Shown one piece after another: positions 8,657 to 17,422 of a stretch of 64,000 bases of DNA. This DNA is from Scleromatobacter humisilvae (GTDB taxonomy: Bacteria; Pseudomonadota; Gammaproteobacteria; Burkholderiales; Burkholderiaceae_C). Both the position numbers and the translations under genes were made by a program. Location: assembly GCF_023231945.1 (NCBI RefSeq), contig NZ_JAJLJH010000009.1, positions 1-64,000 on the forward strand, read 5' to 3'. Numbering within the stretch: position 1 is the stretch's first letter; each line of letters opens with the position of its first letter. The notes under the pieces are model-generated. The model was not told where the DNA came from. It ran no database searches and worked only from the letters and a program-made list of their open reading frames with translations.

Positions 8657-9439
8657 TCAGCCCAGTCTCAACAGCTCTTCCTCGCTGAAACCGGCCGCGC
8701 GCCGGGCCTCCAGGTTGAACGGCCCGCGCAGCCGCGGCGCGCCGTGCCGCTCGGCCAGCGCCGCGTAGGTGGCGATCGGGTCCAGCCCGCGTTGCGCGCA
8801 CAGGACGCCGTACCAGTGGTTGCCGATCGCCACGTGGCCGATCTCGTCGCGCAGGATGATGTCCAGGATCTCGGCGCCGCGCCGGTCGCCCACGCTGACG
8901 AGCTTGTTGCGGATGGGCGGCGACGCGTCGAGCCCGCGCGCCTCGAGCGTGCGCGGCACCAGCGCGATGCGCGCGAGGATGTCGTGCTTCGTCTTCTCGG
9001 CCATGTCCCACAGCGCGTTGTGAGCCGGGAAGTCGCCGTAGGCGTGGCCCAGCTCGACGAGCCGGTCGCTCAGCAGGCCGAAGTGCAAGGCCTCCTCGCG
9101 CGCGACCCGGGCCCAGTCCAGATAGAACTGCCCGGGCATGCCCGCGAAGCGCCAGGTGAGGTCGGCGGCCAGGTTGATCGCGTTGAACTCGATGTGGGCC
9201 AGCGCGTGCATCAGCGCGGCGACGCCATCGGGCGACTTCACCGAGCGCTGCTTGATCTCGGTGTGCGGCACCAGCGCCGGACGCGCCGGCCGTCCGGGGA
9301 TGCCGGCGGGCTCGGCGATCGCCTCGTCGGCACCGATGCCGTCGAACGTCTCGAGCTCGCGCGCGAGCGCGGCCTTTCGCCAGGGGTCGGAGGCCAGCAG
9401 GACCTCCAGGGAACGTTGTCGGAGCGTGCGCACCCCCAC
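8657..9439 (-). CDS. DUF455 ferritin-like protein
   Basis: A 260-residue protein of the DUF455 family, all-helical and ferritin-like. Di-iron carboxylate-type motifs are visible: HIEFNAI, REEALHFGLL and RDEIGHVAIGNHWY. The biochemical role of the family is unsettled; a distant relation to the tRNA hydroxylase MiaE has been suggested. The longest reading frame opens at an ATG at 9520, but the intrinsic terminator of the TonB-receptor gene lies at 9503-9535. Translation therefore most likely begins at the GTG at 9437-9439 (or 9431-9433), giving VGVRTLRQRSLEVLL as N-terminus. Confidence 0.8.
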   Translation of the reverse strand: MGVRTLRQRSLEVLLASDPWRKAALARELETFDGIGADEAIAEPAGIPGRPARPALVPHTEIKQRSVKSPDGVAALMHALAHIEFNAINLAADLTWRFAGMPGQFYLDWARVAREEALHFGLLSDRLVELGHAYGDFPAHNALWDMAEKTKHDILARIALVPRTLEARGLDASPPIRNKLVSVGDRRGAEILDIILRDEIGHVAIGNHWYGVLCAQRGLDPIATYAALAERHGAPRLRGPFNLEARRAAGFSEEELLRLG

Positions 9440-9502
9440 ATGGTACGTGGCGGCACGGGCGCCATCGTGGTGCGCGTGCGCACCAGGATGGCCGCGCGAA
9501 TG

Positions 9503-9535
9503 AAAAAGGCGCGAGGGCATCGCTGCCGTCGCGCC
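9503..9535 (-). terminator. Intrinsic terminator of the TonB-dependent receptor gene
   Basis: Read on the minus strand, this is a GC-rich hairpin (GGCGCGA paired with TCGCGCC, continued after one mismatch by four more pairs around a 4-base loop), followed directly by TTTTT. It lies 27 bases after the receptor stop codon. It separates the receptor transcript from the DUF455 gene on the same strand. Confidence 0.85.
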
Positions 9536-9561
9536 GAACGATCAGGAGACGAAGGGGTCGC

Positions 9562-11976
9562 TCAGAACTCGTAGTTCGCGGTCATGCCGATGGTGCGCGG
9601 GCGCAGGTAGTAGGCCTCGGAGACGCTCTGCACATTGGGGTGCTGGATCTCCACGTGGTTGTTGTTCAGGTTCTTCACGAAGGCCGTCACTTCCCACTTG
9701 TCCCAGTTGACGCCGGCGCTCGCGTCGGCGGTGAAGTAGGACGCGCGCAGGTGGTCCGGATCGACGCGCACGAAAGTGCCGTGGCTGCTGCCCGTCCACT
9801 GGACATTGCCGCGGACGAACGCGTTCATGGCGTCGGTGAGCGCCCAGTGGTAGTCGCCGCCCAGGCTCGCGCTGGCGCGCGGCACGCCTTCGACCCAGTC
9901 GCCCTTGCGGACGTTCAAGCCGCCGGCGTCAGGGTTGCCGTCGGGGATCGTGCCGAACGCCGAGTAGGCGTTGTCGAAGGTGGCGTGGGTGACGCCGATC
10001 GACGTCGACATCGTCAGCGACGGCGTGACGCGTGCCTTCAGCTCCATCTCGAGGCCGTAGCTGGTGGCGTTGCCGACGTTGGTCTCGTAGTCGAAGCCGG
10101 CGTCGCTCAGGTTGATGTCCTGCTGGATGTTCTTCCACTTCAGCAGGAACGCGGCGAGGTTGAGCGTCATGCGGTGGTCGGCCAGGTCCATCTTGCTGCC
10201 AAGCTCGTAGCTCCACAGGCTGTCCGGCGCGAACGACGCGGGAACCGGGCCGGTCAGGCCCAGCTTGGCCTGGTTGGCCTCGACCTTGGGAGTATCGGGC
10301 ACCGGCCGATTGGCGCCGCCGAGCCGGAAGCCCTTGGACGCGTTCGCGTACAGCGAGACGTCGGGCGCGACTTCCCAGTTCAGCTTGAGGCTGGGCGTCG
10401 TCGCGTTCCATCCCGCGTCGACCGGGGCCTGCCCGCCGTAGCCGGGCGTCGACGGATCCGGGCCGTCGTAGAGATACGGCAGCGCCTCGCGCGTGAACTT
10501 CTGCGTGGCGTGCAGCCGGCGCAGGCCGCCGGTCAGGGCCAGTTGCGGCGAGAAGTGCCAGGTCAGCTCGCCGAACACGGACTCCTGCTTGTCCTTGTAA
10601 TGGCGGACGCTGTAGTACGAATCGTCGATCGAGAGCATCCCGGGGAAGCCGCCGAACACGTTCGGGTCGAGCGGATCCAGGCCCAGGCTCGTGAAGACGG
10701 CCTGCGCGCCGAGGACGGGCTCGTTGTCGTAGACCGAGGTCTTGGCATCCTGCGCGTAGGCGCCGGCGATCCACGTGATCGGGTTGCCGCCCTTCGGGTC
10801 GTAGTCCTTGGAGGTCAGGCGCAGTTCCAGCGAGGTCTGGTCGATCCGGTTGTTCAACTGCACCTGCGACGGCAGGGCACCGAGCTTGTTGTACAGGTCA
10901 AGCTGCGAGCCCGTCAGGCTGCCGGGATCGTCCGCACCCGTGACGCTGGTGGCCAGGTTGTTGATCAGCGTGCCGTCCTGGATCCGGTTGAAGCGCCGCT
11001 TGTAGCCGCTCAGCACGCCCGTGAAGCTGGCGAAGCCGAGGTCGCCGTCCACCGTCACGCTGGGCACGCTGAGCAGGTCGTGGCCCGGCTCGCGCACCGT
11101 CTTGCTCGTCTCGTAGCGCGGCAGCGAGCTGTAGGTGGCGTCGATGTCGGCGGTGTTGGTCTGCTGCTGGAACAGCGCGGGCGTGACGCTCCAGCCGGCG
11201 CCGAGATCGGCCCGCAGGGCGAGCTTCACGACGGTGTAGTCGTCGTGGTTGATGTCCTTGGCGATCTTGTTGCCCGACCCGTCGACCTGGTCGATGTAGC
11301 CGCTCTCGTGGCCATGCTCGACGCCGATGCGCAACCCGAGCCGGTTGCTGATGATGGGCAGGTTCAGCACGCCCTGGGCCTCGTAGTTCACGCCGCCTTT
11401 CTCGGTGAACGACAGCGTCTCCGTCGTCGAGCCCGAGAAGAACTTCAGGTCCGGCCGCTTGCTGATGAACTTGATCGTGCCGCCCAGCGAGCTCGCGCCG
11501 TACAGCGTGCCCTGCGGCCCGCGCAGGATCTCGGCGTCCTGCAGGTCGAAGAAACGCGGCTCGGCAGTGCCCTGGCTGTAGAGGTTGCGCGTGGTCAGCG
11601 AGACGTCGTCGAGGTAGACGCTGACCGTCGCCGCGCCGGCCTGCGAGCTGACGCCGCGGATCTCCACGGTGCCCAGGCCCGGGCCGCCCTGCGACGAGAA
11701 CGAGATGTTGGGGATGTTGCGCGTCAGGTCCTCGACCGTCGTGATCTGCTGCGCCTGCAACTGCTCGCCCGACAGCGCGGACACGGCCATCGGCACGTCG
11801 CGGATGTCTTCCTTGCGCTTCTGGGCCGTGATGATGACGGTCGCGATGCCGCCACTGGGCGTCGATGCGGCGGGACTGGCGGCGGTGGCGGCGGCCTGGG
11901 CGAGCGCCGTCATGGGCGCGAGGCAGGCGAGGCCGGAGGCGACTCCGGCGGCGATCACGATCTTCTTCTTGGACAT
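9562..11976 (-). CDS. TonB-dependent outer-membrane receptor
   Basis: An 804-residue TonB-dependent receptor that would import an unknown ligand across the outer membrane. Order: signal peptide (residues 1-26, ending LAQ), a TonB-box-like segment near ATVIITAQ, a plug domain (DVPMAVSALSGEQL ... YLDDVSL ... ILRGPQGTLYGASSLGGTI), then a beta-barrel ending in ...GMTANYEF with the outer-membrane C-terminal Phe. The ATG at 11974-11976 has GAAGGGA upstream and is preferred to an ATG 81 bases earlier. The plug resembles the large IITAQKR class seen in environmental proteobacteria. The substrate cannot be told; no siderophore or vitamin genes are nearby. Confidence 0.9.
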   Translation of the reverse strand: MSKKKIVIAAGVASGLACLAPMTALAQAAATAASPAASTPSGGIATVIITAQKRKEDIRDVPMAVSALSGEQLQAQQITTVEDLTRNIPNISFSSQGGPGLGTVEIRGVSSQAGAATVSVYLDDVSLTTRNLYSQGTAEPRFFDLQDAEILRGPQGTLYGASSLGGTIKFISKRPDLKFFSGSTTETLSFTEKGGVNYEAQGVLNLPIISNRLGLRIGVEHGHESGYIDQVDGSGNKIAKDINHDDYTVVKLALRADLGAGWSVTPALFQQQTNTADIDATYSSLPRYETSKTVREPGHDLLSVPSVTVDGDLGFASFTGVLSGYKRRFNRIQDGTLINNLATSVTGADDPGSLTGSQLDLYNKLGALPSQVQLNNRIDQTSLELRLTSKDYDPKGGNPITWIAGAYAQDAKTSVYDNEPVLGAQAVFTSLGLDPLDPNVFGGFPGMLSIDDSYYSVRHYKDKQESVFGELTWHFSPQLALTGGLRRLHATQKFTREALPYLYDGPDPSTPGYGGQAPVDAGWNATTPSLKLNWEVAPDVSLYANASKGFRLGGANRPVPDTPKVEANQAKLGLTGPVPASFAPDSLWSYELGSKMDLADHRMTLNLAAFLLKWKNIQQDINLSDAGFDYETNVGNATSYGLEMELKARVTPSLTMSTSIGVTHATFDNAYSAFGTIPDGNPDAGGLNVRKGDWVEGVPRASASLGGDYHWALTDAMNAFVRGNVQWTGSSHGTFVRVDPDHLRASYFTADASAGVNWDKWEVTAFVKNLNNNHVEIQHPNVQSVSEAYYLRPRTIGMTANYEF

Positions 11977-12363
11977 CTGGTCCCTTCTCTGGTCGGTGGT
12001 GAAGCGGTGGCTCGGGGCGCATTCGTCGCGCCGCGCGGCATCCGCAGGACATCGCAAGAACCATTCCAGTGTCGATACGGAAAGCCGGCCTGCGACGAGC
12101 GCCGTCGATTCTCTGCCTTTCGAACGCCGTCATCGACCTCCGCGACACCCGGCGTCTCCGAACCCCAACGCTCCGGGTCGCCACCCTGTGACGCGGCCGA
12201 CTATGTTGATACGATCCGCGCTTTCGCGACGACTGCCTCGCCCCATGGATGCCGCAGCGCAGGCCGCTGCCGTACCAACCCAGACCCACTCGATGACCCC
12301 GCCGATCCTCTCGACCGACCCAGCAGCCGTCTCCCGGAAACTTCGTCATCAAGAGGCCAGGGC
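11977..12363. other. Intergenic region between divergent receptor and permease genes
   Basis: A 387-base region between the starts of the TonB receptor (minus) and the amino-acid permease (plus). Both promoters must lie here, but I see no convincing sigma-70 boxes or strong operator. The best candidate is TTGATA near 12205 on the plus strand, with no clear -10 partner. No gene is supported. Confidence 0.5.
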
Positions 12364-13833
12364 ATGATCGAGACGCTGGGCCGCAAGCTGCTTCGGATCA
12401 AGCCGCCGGAGGAAGTCGCCACCCACGCGGACGGCAAGGCGCTCGAGCGCTCGCTGGGCATCTTCTCGCTGGCCATGATCGGCGTCGGCGCGACGATCGG
12501 CACGGGGATCTTCTTCACGATGGCCGAGGCGGTGCCCAAGGCCGGGCCGTCCGTCATCCTGTCGTTCCTGATCGCGGCGGTCACCGCGGGCCTGACGGCG
12601 CTGTGCTACGCGGAACTGTCGTTCCGCATCCCGGCCTCGGGCTCGTCGTACTCGTTCGCCTACGCGTCGCTGGGCGAGTTCGCCGCCTTCACGATGGCCG
12701 CCTGCCTGTTGCTGGAATACGGGCTCGCGGCCAGCGCCACGGCGATCGGCTGGTCGGACTATCTCAACAACTTCCTCGTCAACGCCACCGGCTGGCAGGT
12801 GCCCGCGTCGCTGCATTCGCCGATGATCGTCTCGGGCACGAACGGCGTGGAATTCCATCCGGGGCAGTTCAACCTGCCGCCGGTCATCCTGGTCGTGCTG
12901 TGCGTGCTGCTGCTGATCAAGGGCACGACGGAATCGGCGGCCGTCAACACGACGATGGTGCTGATCAAGCTGGCGATCCTGCTGTTCTTCGCAGTCGTCG
13001 CGATCCACGGCTTCGACGCGAAGAACTTCCATCCCTTCTTCAATCCGGACAACAGCAAGGGCTTCGCGGGCATGGCGGGCGTCACCGGCGCGGCCGGCAC
13101 CGTGTTCTTCTCGTTCATCGGCCTCGACACGGTCGCCACGGCCGGCGCCGAAGTCCGCAACCCGAAGCGCAGCGTGCCGATCGCGATCCTGGCCGCGCTC
13201 GTCATCGTGACCGTCTTCTACATGCTCGTCGCGGTGACCGCCGTGGGCGCCCAGCCGGCGGCCAAGTTCACCGGCCAGGAAGCCGGGCTGGCCGTGATCC
13301 TGCAGGACGTCACGGGCAAGGCCTGGCCGGCGCTCGTGTTGTCGGCGGGGGCGGTGATCTCGGTCTTCAGCGTCACGCTGGTGACGATCTATGGCCAGAC
13401 GCGGATCCTGTACACGATCAGCCGCGACGGACTGATCCCCAAGGTGTTCCACCGCGTCAACGCGCGCACGCGCACGCCCATCGCCAACACGCTGATCGTC
13501 GGCACGGGCGTTGCCATCGTGGCGGCCCTGGTCGATTCCAACTTTCTCTGGGACATGGTCAGCATGGGCACGTTGACGGCCTTCATCGTCGTCTCGATCG
13601 CCGTGCCGGTGATGCGCCACAAGGGCGGCGACGTGCCGGCGCACGGCGGCTTCCGGGTGCCGTTCGGACCCTACGTCGTGCCGCTGCTCAGCATCCTCTC
13701 GTGCCTGTTCATCATGAAGGACCTGTCGGCGATGACCTTCCGGATCTTCTTCATCTGGATGGCGGCCGCGCTGTTCGTCTACTTCGCCTACGGCCTGCGC
13801 CATTCGCGGCTGAACGCCGCTCGCCGCGACTAG
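12364..13833 (+). CDS. APC-family (cationic) amino acid permease
   Basis: A 489-residue inner-membrane transporter of the amino acid-polyamine-organocation superfamily, closest by eye to the cationic amino acid transporter (CAT/YfnA-like) branch. The first helix carries the glycine-rich substrate motif GVGATIGTGIF, and about 12-14 hydrophobic segments follow. FIGLDTVATAGAEVRNPKR is a conserved CAT-type segment. The ATG at 12364 is chosen because the frame upstream is antisense to the receptor gene. It ends 7 bases before the convergent marC-like gene. The exact amino acid cannot be assigned. Confidence 0.9.
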   Translation: MIETLGRKLLRIKPPEEVATHADGKALERSLGIFSLAMIGVGATIGTGIFFTMAEAVPKAGPSVILSFLIAAVTAGLTALCYAELSFRIPASGSSYSFAYASLGEFAAFTMAACLLLEYGLAASATAIGWSDYLNNFLVNATGWQVPASLHSPMIVSGTNGVEFHPGQFNLPPVILVVLCVLLLIKGTTESAAVNTTMVLIKLAILLFFAVVAIHGFDAKNFHPFFNPDNSKGFAGMAGVTGAAGTVFFSFIGLDTVATAGAEVRNPKRSVPIAILAALVIVTVFYMLVAVTAVGAQPAAKFTGQEAGLAVILQDVTGKAWPALVLSAGAVISVFSVTLVTIYGQTRILYTISRDGLIPKVFHRVNARTRTPIANTLIVGTGVAIVAALVDSNFLWDMVSMGTLTAFIVVSIAVPVMRHKGGDVPAHGGFRVPFGPYVVPLLSILSCLFIMKDLSAMTFRIFFIWMAAALFVYFAYGLRHSRLNAARRD

Positions 13834-13840
13834 CGCCCGT

Positions 13841-14440
13841 TCACAGGTCGCCGATGAAGTAGCGCTTCAGGCCGGCCAGGATCATCTCCACGGCGACGGC
13901 GGTCAGGACGAGCCCCATCAGCTTCTCGACGGCCGCTACCATCTGGTCGCCGAGCACGCGGCGGATGCGGTCGGCCGCCAGCAGCACCACGCCGCTGATG
14001 GCCAGCGCGGCGGTCAGCGCGCCGATCCAGGTGACCATGTGCTCGGGCTGGCGCGAGGCCAGCAGCAGCACCGTGGCCATCGCCGACGGGCCGGCCAGCA
14101 GCGGCACGGCCAGCGGGAAGATGAAAGGCTCGCGCTCGCCGACGTCGGCCCCGTAGGCGCCCTCCCCGCCGAAGATCATGCGGATCGCGATGATGATCAG
14201 GATCACCCCGCCGGCCACCTCCAGCGAGCGCTCCGACAGCCGCATCAGCGTCAGGAAGCCCTGCCCCGACACCATGAAGACGACCAGCACGGCGAACGCG
14301 ATCAGCACCTCGCGCAGCGCCACGAAGGTGCGGCGCTCCGGCTTCACCGCGCCGAGGATGGAGATGAAGATCGGCAGGCTGCCGAACGGATCCAGCACCA
14401 GCAGCAGCAGGATGAGCGCGGAGAGAAAGGTGTGGTCCAT
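13841..14440 (-). CDS. MarC family integral membrane protein
   Basis: A 199-residue protein with six predicted membrane segments, of the MarC/YhgN/UPF0056 family. The family signature LDPFGSLPIF lies at about residues 16-25, and PLAVPLLAGPSAM near 108-120. The length is typical. The family's function is unknown; it is not an antibiotic pump despite the Mar name. It is convergent with the amino-acid permease and diverges from the tetR-type gene, with 96 bases between the starts. Confidence 0.9.
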   Translation of the reverse strand: MDHTFLSALILLLLVLDPFGSLPIFISILGAVKPERRTFVALREVLIAFAVLVVFMVSGQGFLTLMRLSERSLEVAGGVILIIIAIRMIFGGEGAYGADVGEREPFIFPLAVPLLAGPSAMATVLLLASRQPEHMVTWIGALTAALAISGVVLLAADRIRRVLGDQMVAAVEKLMGLVLTAVAVEMILAGLKRYFIGDL

Positions 14441-14536
14441 GGGGGCGGGATTGTGTCAGAAGCCCGGCCCGGCGATCGCCGGAAATGGCCGACCCTCGCG
14501 ATCCTGGCCGCCGGGTTTGCCAAGGAATAAGGACGA

Positions 14537-15160
14537 GTGTATTATTCGCCCATGCCCAAGCCCTCCCACCGCGAAAAGCTGCTGCACGTCGGCATGCAGG
14601 TCGTCCACGAACGCGGGTTCGGGGGCGCCAGCGTGCGCGACATCGTCCAGGCCGCGGGGGTGCCGCAGGGCTCGTTCACCAACCACTTCACGTCGAAGGA
14701 GGCCTTCGGCCTCGAGGTGATCGGCCTCTACTTCGAGAACGCCGTCGAGCTGATGCGCCGCACGCTGCGCAACGACGAGCTGGCGCCGCTGCAGCGGCTG
14801 CGCGCCTACATCGACTACGGCAGCGACACCGGCAGCGCGGAGAGCACGAAGAACGGCTGCCTGTTCGGCAACTTCACCGCCGAGGCCAACGACTGCGGCG
14901 AGGCGATCCGGCTGCGCGTGGTCGAGGCCTTCGCCGAGGTGCAGGCGGCCATCGCCTACTGCCTGCGCGCCGCGGTCAAGGCCGGCGAGATCGCGCCGTC
15001 CACCGACTGCGACGAGGTCGCCGCGTTCATCGTCGCGTCGCTGCAGGGCGCGCGGCTGCTGGCCAAGGCGCAGCGCAGCCCGCTGCCGGTCGAGCGCTTC
15101 AAGGAAGTGCTGTTCTCCAGCGTGCTCAAGCGGATCGGCCAGGCGGCCTCCGCGTCCTGA
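14537..15160 (+). CDS. TetR-family regulator, NemR-like
   Basis: A 207-residue TetR repressor. The N-terminal helix-turn-helix is clear (ASVRDIVQAAGVPQGSFTNHF, SKEAFGLEV at about residues 33-60). The ligand domain contains GCLFGNFTAE, which lines up with the GCLTVKLSAE segment of E. coli NemR around its electrophile-sensing Cys106; a second Cys follows 13 residues on. The frame opens with GTG at 14537 close behind AAGGA; an ATG at 14552 would remove 5 residues. It stands immediately upstream of two SDR genes sharing an operator-like palindrome, so control of those genes is the natural inference. Confidence 0.85.
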   Translation: MYYSPMPKPSHREKLLHVGMQVVHERGFGGASVRDIVQAAGVPQGSFTNHFTSKEAFGLEVIGLYFENAVELMRRTLRNDELAPLQRLRAYIDYGSDTGSAESTKNGCLFGNFTAEANDCGEAIRLRVVEAFAEVQAAIAYCLRAAVKAGEIAPSTDCDEVAAFIVASLQGARLLAKAQRSPLPVERFKEVLFSSVLKRIGQAASAS

Positions 15161-15212
15161 GCGGCCTGCGCGGTTCGATCGGCAACCGAATGCGGACAGG
15201 CGTATTTTTATG

Positions 15213-15241
15213 TTGACTCGATTAATACGGCCGTACATACT
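15213..15241 (+). promoter_or_regulatory. Promoter with TetR-type operator before the first SDR gene
   Basis: TTGACT (15213-15218) and CATACT (15236-15241) are spaced by 17 bases, a good sigma-70 arrangement. The spacer ends with the perfect palindrome TACGGCCGTA (15226-15235), preceded by TAA. A repressor bound there would cover the promoter. The same TAATACGnCCGTAC sequence stands before the second SDR gene. Confidence 0.7.
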
Positions 15242-15265
15242 GAATCATCCTACGAAGGACTGCCC

Positions 15266-16012
15266 ATGACTGCCCCCGTCGTCCTCATCACCGGCGCCCT
15301 CGCCGGCATCGGCCGCGCCACGGCGCTGGCCTTCGCGCGCCAGGGCGCACGCCTGGTCGTCTCCGGCCGGCGCGACGACGCCGGCCAGGCGCTCGCCGGC
15401 GAACTGCGCGAGCTGGGCGTCGAGGCGGAGTTCATCCGCGCCGACGTCCGCGACGAGGCCGAGGTCGAGGCGCTGGTCGCCGGCACCCTCGCCCGCTTCG
15501 GCTGGCTGGATGTCGCCGTGAACAACGCCGGCACCGAGGGCACGCTGACGCCGCTGACCGACCTGACCACCGACAGCTACGCCGCCGTCTTCGACACCAA
15601 CGTGCTCGGCACCGTGCTGAGCCTCAAGCACGAGCTGCGTGCGATGCGCGGGCAAGGCCGCGGCGCGATCGTCAACCTGTCGTCGACCATGGGCCACCGC
15701 GGCGCGGCCAACGCGGCGCTCTACGTCGCCAGCAAGCACGCGGTCGAGGGCCTCACGAAGACGGCCGCGCTCGAGGGCGCGCCGCTGGGCATCCGGGTCA
15801 ACGCCGTCGCGCCGGGGCCGGTCGAGACCGAGATGCTCGCCCGGCTGACAGGCGGCGGCGAGCGCAAGGCCGCGCTCGTCGCCGGCGTGCCGATGAAGCG
15901 CGCCGGCACGCCCGCGGAGATCTCGCAGGCCATCGTCTGGCTCGCGTCCGACCACGCCACGTTCCTCACCGGCCAGGTGATCGACGTCAACGGCGGCAAG
16001 ACCGCCTTCTGA
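15266..16012 (+). CDS. Short-chain dehydrogenase/reductase (first paralogue)
   Basis: A 248-residue classical SDR oxidoreductase, NAD(P)-dependent. Motifs: TGALAGIGRA (cofactor-binding TGxxxGIG, about residue 9), VNNAG near 88, catalytic Ser in NLSSTMG, and the YVASK Tyr-Lys pair near 155. A good ribosome-binding site (GAAGGA) lies before the ATG. It heads a short operon with the DUF427 gene 14 bases downstream. The second SDR gene, 0.5 kb further, is a close paralogue (roughly two thirds identical by eye). The substrate is unknown; a NemR-like regulator suggests a reactive aldehyde or quinone. Confidence 0.92.
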   Translation: MTAPVVLITGALAGIGRATALAFARQGARLVVSGRRDDAGQALAGELRELGVEAEFIRADVRDEAEVEALVAGTLARFGWLDVAVNNAGTEGTLTPLTDLTTDSYAAVFDTNVLGTVLSLKHELRAMRGQGRGAIVNLSSTMGHRGAANAALYVASKHAVEGLTKTAALEGAPLGIRVNAVAPGPVETEMLARLTGGGERKAALVAGVPMKRAGTPAEISQAIVWLASDHATFLTGQVIDVNGGKTAF

Positions 16013-16026
16013 ACCGGAGAACCCGC

Positions 16027-16407
16027 ATGACCACGACCAGGACCATCAAGATCCCCGGCCCCGACCATCCGATCACGATCACGCCAACGCCGAAGCGCGT
16101 CGTCGTGACCGTCGGCGGGCGCGTCGTCGCCGACAGCCGGGCCGCGCTGACGTTGCAGGAGGCCGCGTATCCGGCCGTCCAGTACCTGCCGCGCGCCGAC
16201 GTCGACATGTCGCTGCTCGAACGCACCGCGCACGCCACGTACTGTCCGTACAAGGGCGACTGCGCGTACTACAGCGTCCCCGCCGGCGGCGAGCGCGCGG
16301 CCAATGCCGTCTGGACGTACGAACACCCCTACGACGCCGTCGCGGCCATCCGCGACCACGTGGCGTTCTATCCCGATCGCGTCGACGCGATCGAGTTGCG
16401 CGACTGA
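16027..16407 (+). CDS. DUF427 family protein
   Basis: A 126-residue cytosolic protein of the DUF427 family, a small beta-rich fold of unknown function. Family features: VVADSRAALTLQEAAYPAVQYLPRADV, then TYCPYKGDCAYYSV, then YPDRVDAIEL. It lies 14 bases after the first SDR gene and is probably translated from the same message. DUF427 genes are often found next to oxidoreductases, which fits here, but no reaction has been assigned. Confidence 0.88.
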   Translation: MTTTRTIKIPGPDHPITITPTPKRVVVTVGGRVVADSRAALTLQEAAYPAVQYLPRADVDMSLLERTAHATYCPYKGDCAYYSVPAGGERAANAVWTYEHPYDAVAAIRDHVAFYPDRVDAIELRD

Positions 16408-16440
16408 GTTCGCGTCCGCGGCGGGGCCGACCTCGCGCCC

Positions 16441-16463
16441 CGCCCTTCTTTTCGGGCGTTCTC
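16441..16463 (+). terminator. Possible terminator after the DUF427 gene
   Basis: CGCCC at 16441-16445 pairs with GGGCG at 16454-16458 around an 8-base loop, followed by TTCTCTT. The stem is short and the T-run impure, so this is a weak call. It sits just before the next promoter. Confidence 0.35.
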
Positions 16464-16497
16464 TTGAGTTCACCTAATACGTCCGTACGTAGTTTAA
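16464..16497 (+). promoter_or_regulatory. Promoter with the same operator core before the second SDR gene
   Basis: TTGAGT at 16464-16469 is a -35 candidate. TAATACGTCCGTACGTA runs from 16475 to 16491, with TACGTCCGTA at 16478-16487 matching the palindrome of the first SDR promoter in 9 of 10 bases. The -10 is less clear (ACGTAG or TAGTTT). Position relative to the -35 is nearly the same as in the first promoter, which supports a common repressor. Confidence 0.6.
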
Positions 16498-16529
16498 GCC
16501 GACGATCCCTCACTCCACCAGGAACCACC

Positions 16530-17288
16530 ATGACTGCCTCCCGCACCAACGCCCCCGTCGTCCTCGTCACCGGCGCGCTCGCCGGCATCGGCCGCGCCAC
16601 CGCGCTCGCGTTCGCGCGCGACGGCGCCCGCCTCGTCGTCTCCGGCCGCAACCAGGAAGCCGGCGACGCCCTCGCCGCCGAGCTGCGCGCGCTCGGCGCC
16701 GACGCGCTGTTCCTGCGGGCCGACGTCCGCAACGAGGCCGAGGTGCGCAGCCTCGTCGACCAGACCGTCGAACGCTTCGGCCGCCTCGACGCCGCCGTCA
16801 ACAATGCCGGCACCGAAGGCCAGCCGGGCCCGGTCGTCGACCAGACCGCCGAGACCTACGCCGCCACTTTCGACACCAACGTGCTGGGCGTGCTGCTGAG
16901 CATGAAGCATGAGCTGCGCGTGATGCAGGCGCAGGGCGCGGGCAGCATCGTCAACGTGTCGTCGGCCTACGGCAAGATCGGCGCGGCCGGCGCCTCGGTC
17001 TACGTCGCCAGCAAGCATGCGGTCGAAGGGCTGACGAAGTCGGCGGCGCTCGAAGTGGCGACCACCGGCATCCGCATCAACGCGGTCGCGCCGGGGCCGA
17101 TCGTCACCGGCATGCTCGACCGCTTCACCGGCGGCGACGCCGGCAAGGCCTGGATGACCGAGCAGGTGCCCGCCAAGCGGCTGGGACACGTCGACGAGGT
17201 CGCCGCCGCCATCGTGTTCGTGGCGACCGGCAAGGCCACCTACATGACGGGCCAGTCCATCTCGGTGGACGGCGGCATCACGGCCTGA
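16530..17288 (+). CDS. Short-chain dehydrogenase/reductase (second paralogue)
   Basis: A 252-residue classical SDR, paralogous to the gene at 15266-16012. It has TGALAGIGRA, VNNAGTEG, the catalytic Ser in NVSSAYG, and YVASK. Its ATG at 16530 has AGGA eight bases upstream; an in-frame codon at 16464 lies inside the promoter and is rejected. The two SDR genes and the DUF427 gene between them look like the product of a local duplication that copied the promoter and operator as well. Confidence 0.92.
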   Translation: MTASRTNAPVVLVTGALAGIGRATALAFARDGARLVVSGRNQEAGDALAAELRALGADALFLRADVRNEAEVRSLVDQTVERFGRLDAAVNNAGTEGQPGPVVDQTAETYAATFDTNVLGVLLSMKHELRVMQAQGAGSIVNVSSAYGKIGAAGASVYVASKHAVEGLTKSAALEVATTGIRINAVAPGPIVTGMLDRFTGGDAGKAWMTEQVPAKRLGHVDEVAAAIVFVATGKATYMTGQSISVDGGITA

Positions 17289-17422
17289 GGCCCAGGCCGC
17301 CCGGCTTCATCGGCAGGCCGGGGGCCGACTTGAGCGGGTGAAACGGGGACCGTTCGGCCGTCATTCGGCCATCGAAAAACGGGGCGATCGGCACATTGGA
17401 ACTTCCACGATGGAAGAGTCCG

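Noticed and set aside
9640-12363. Long in-frame extension ahead of the amino-acid permease
   Set aside because: It is antisense to the TonB receptor gene; the permease protein starts at the ATG at 12364.
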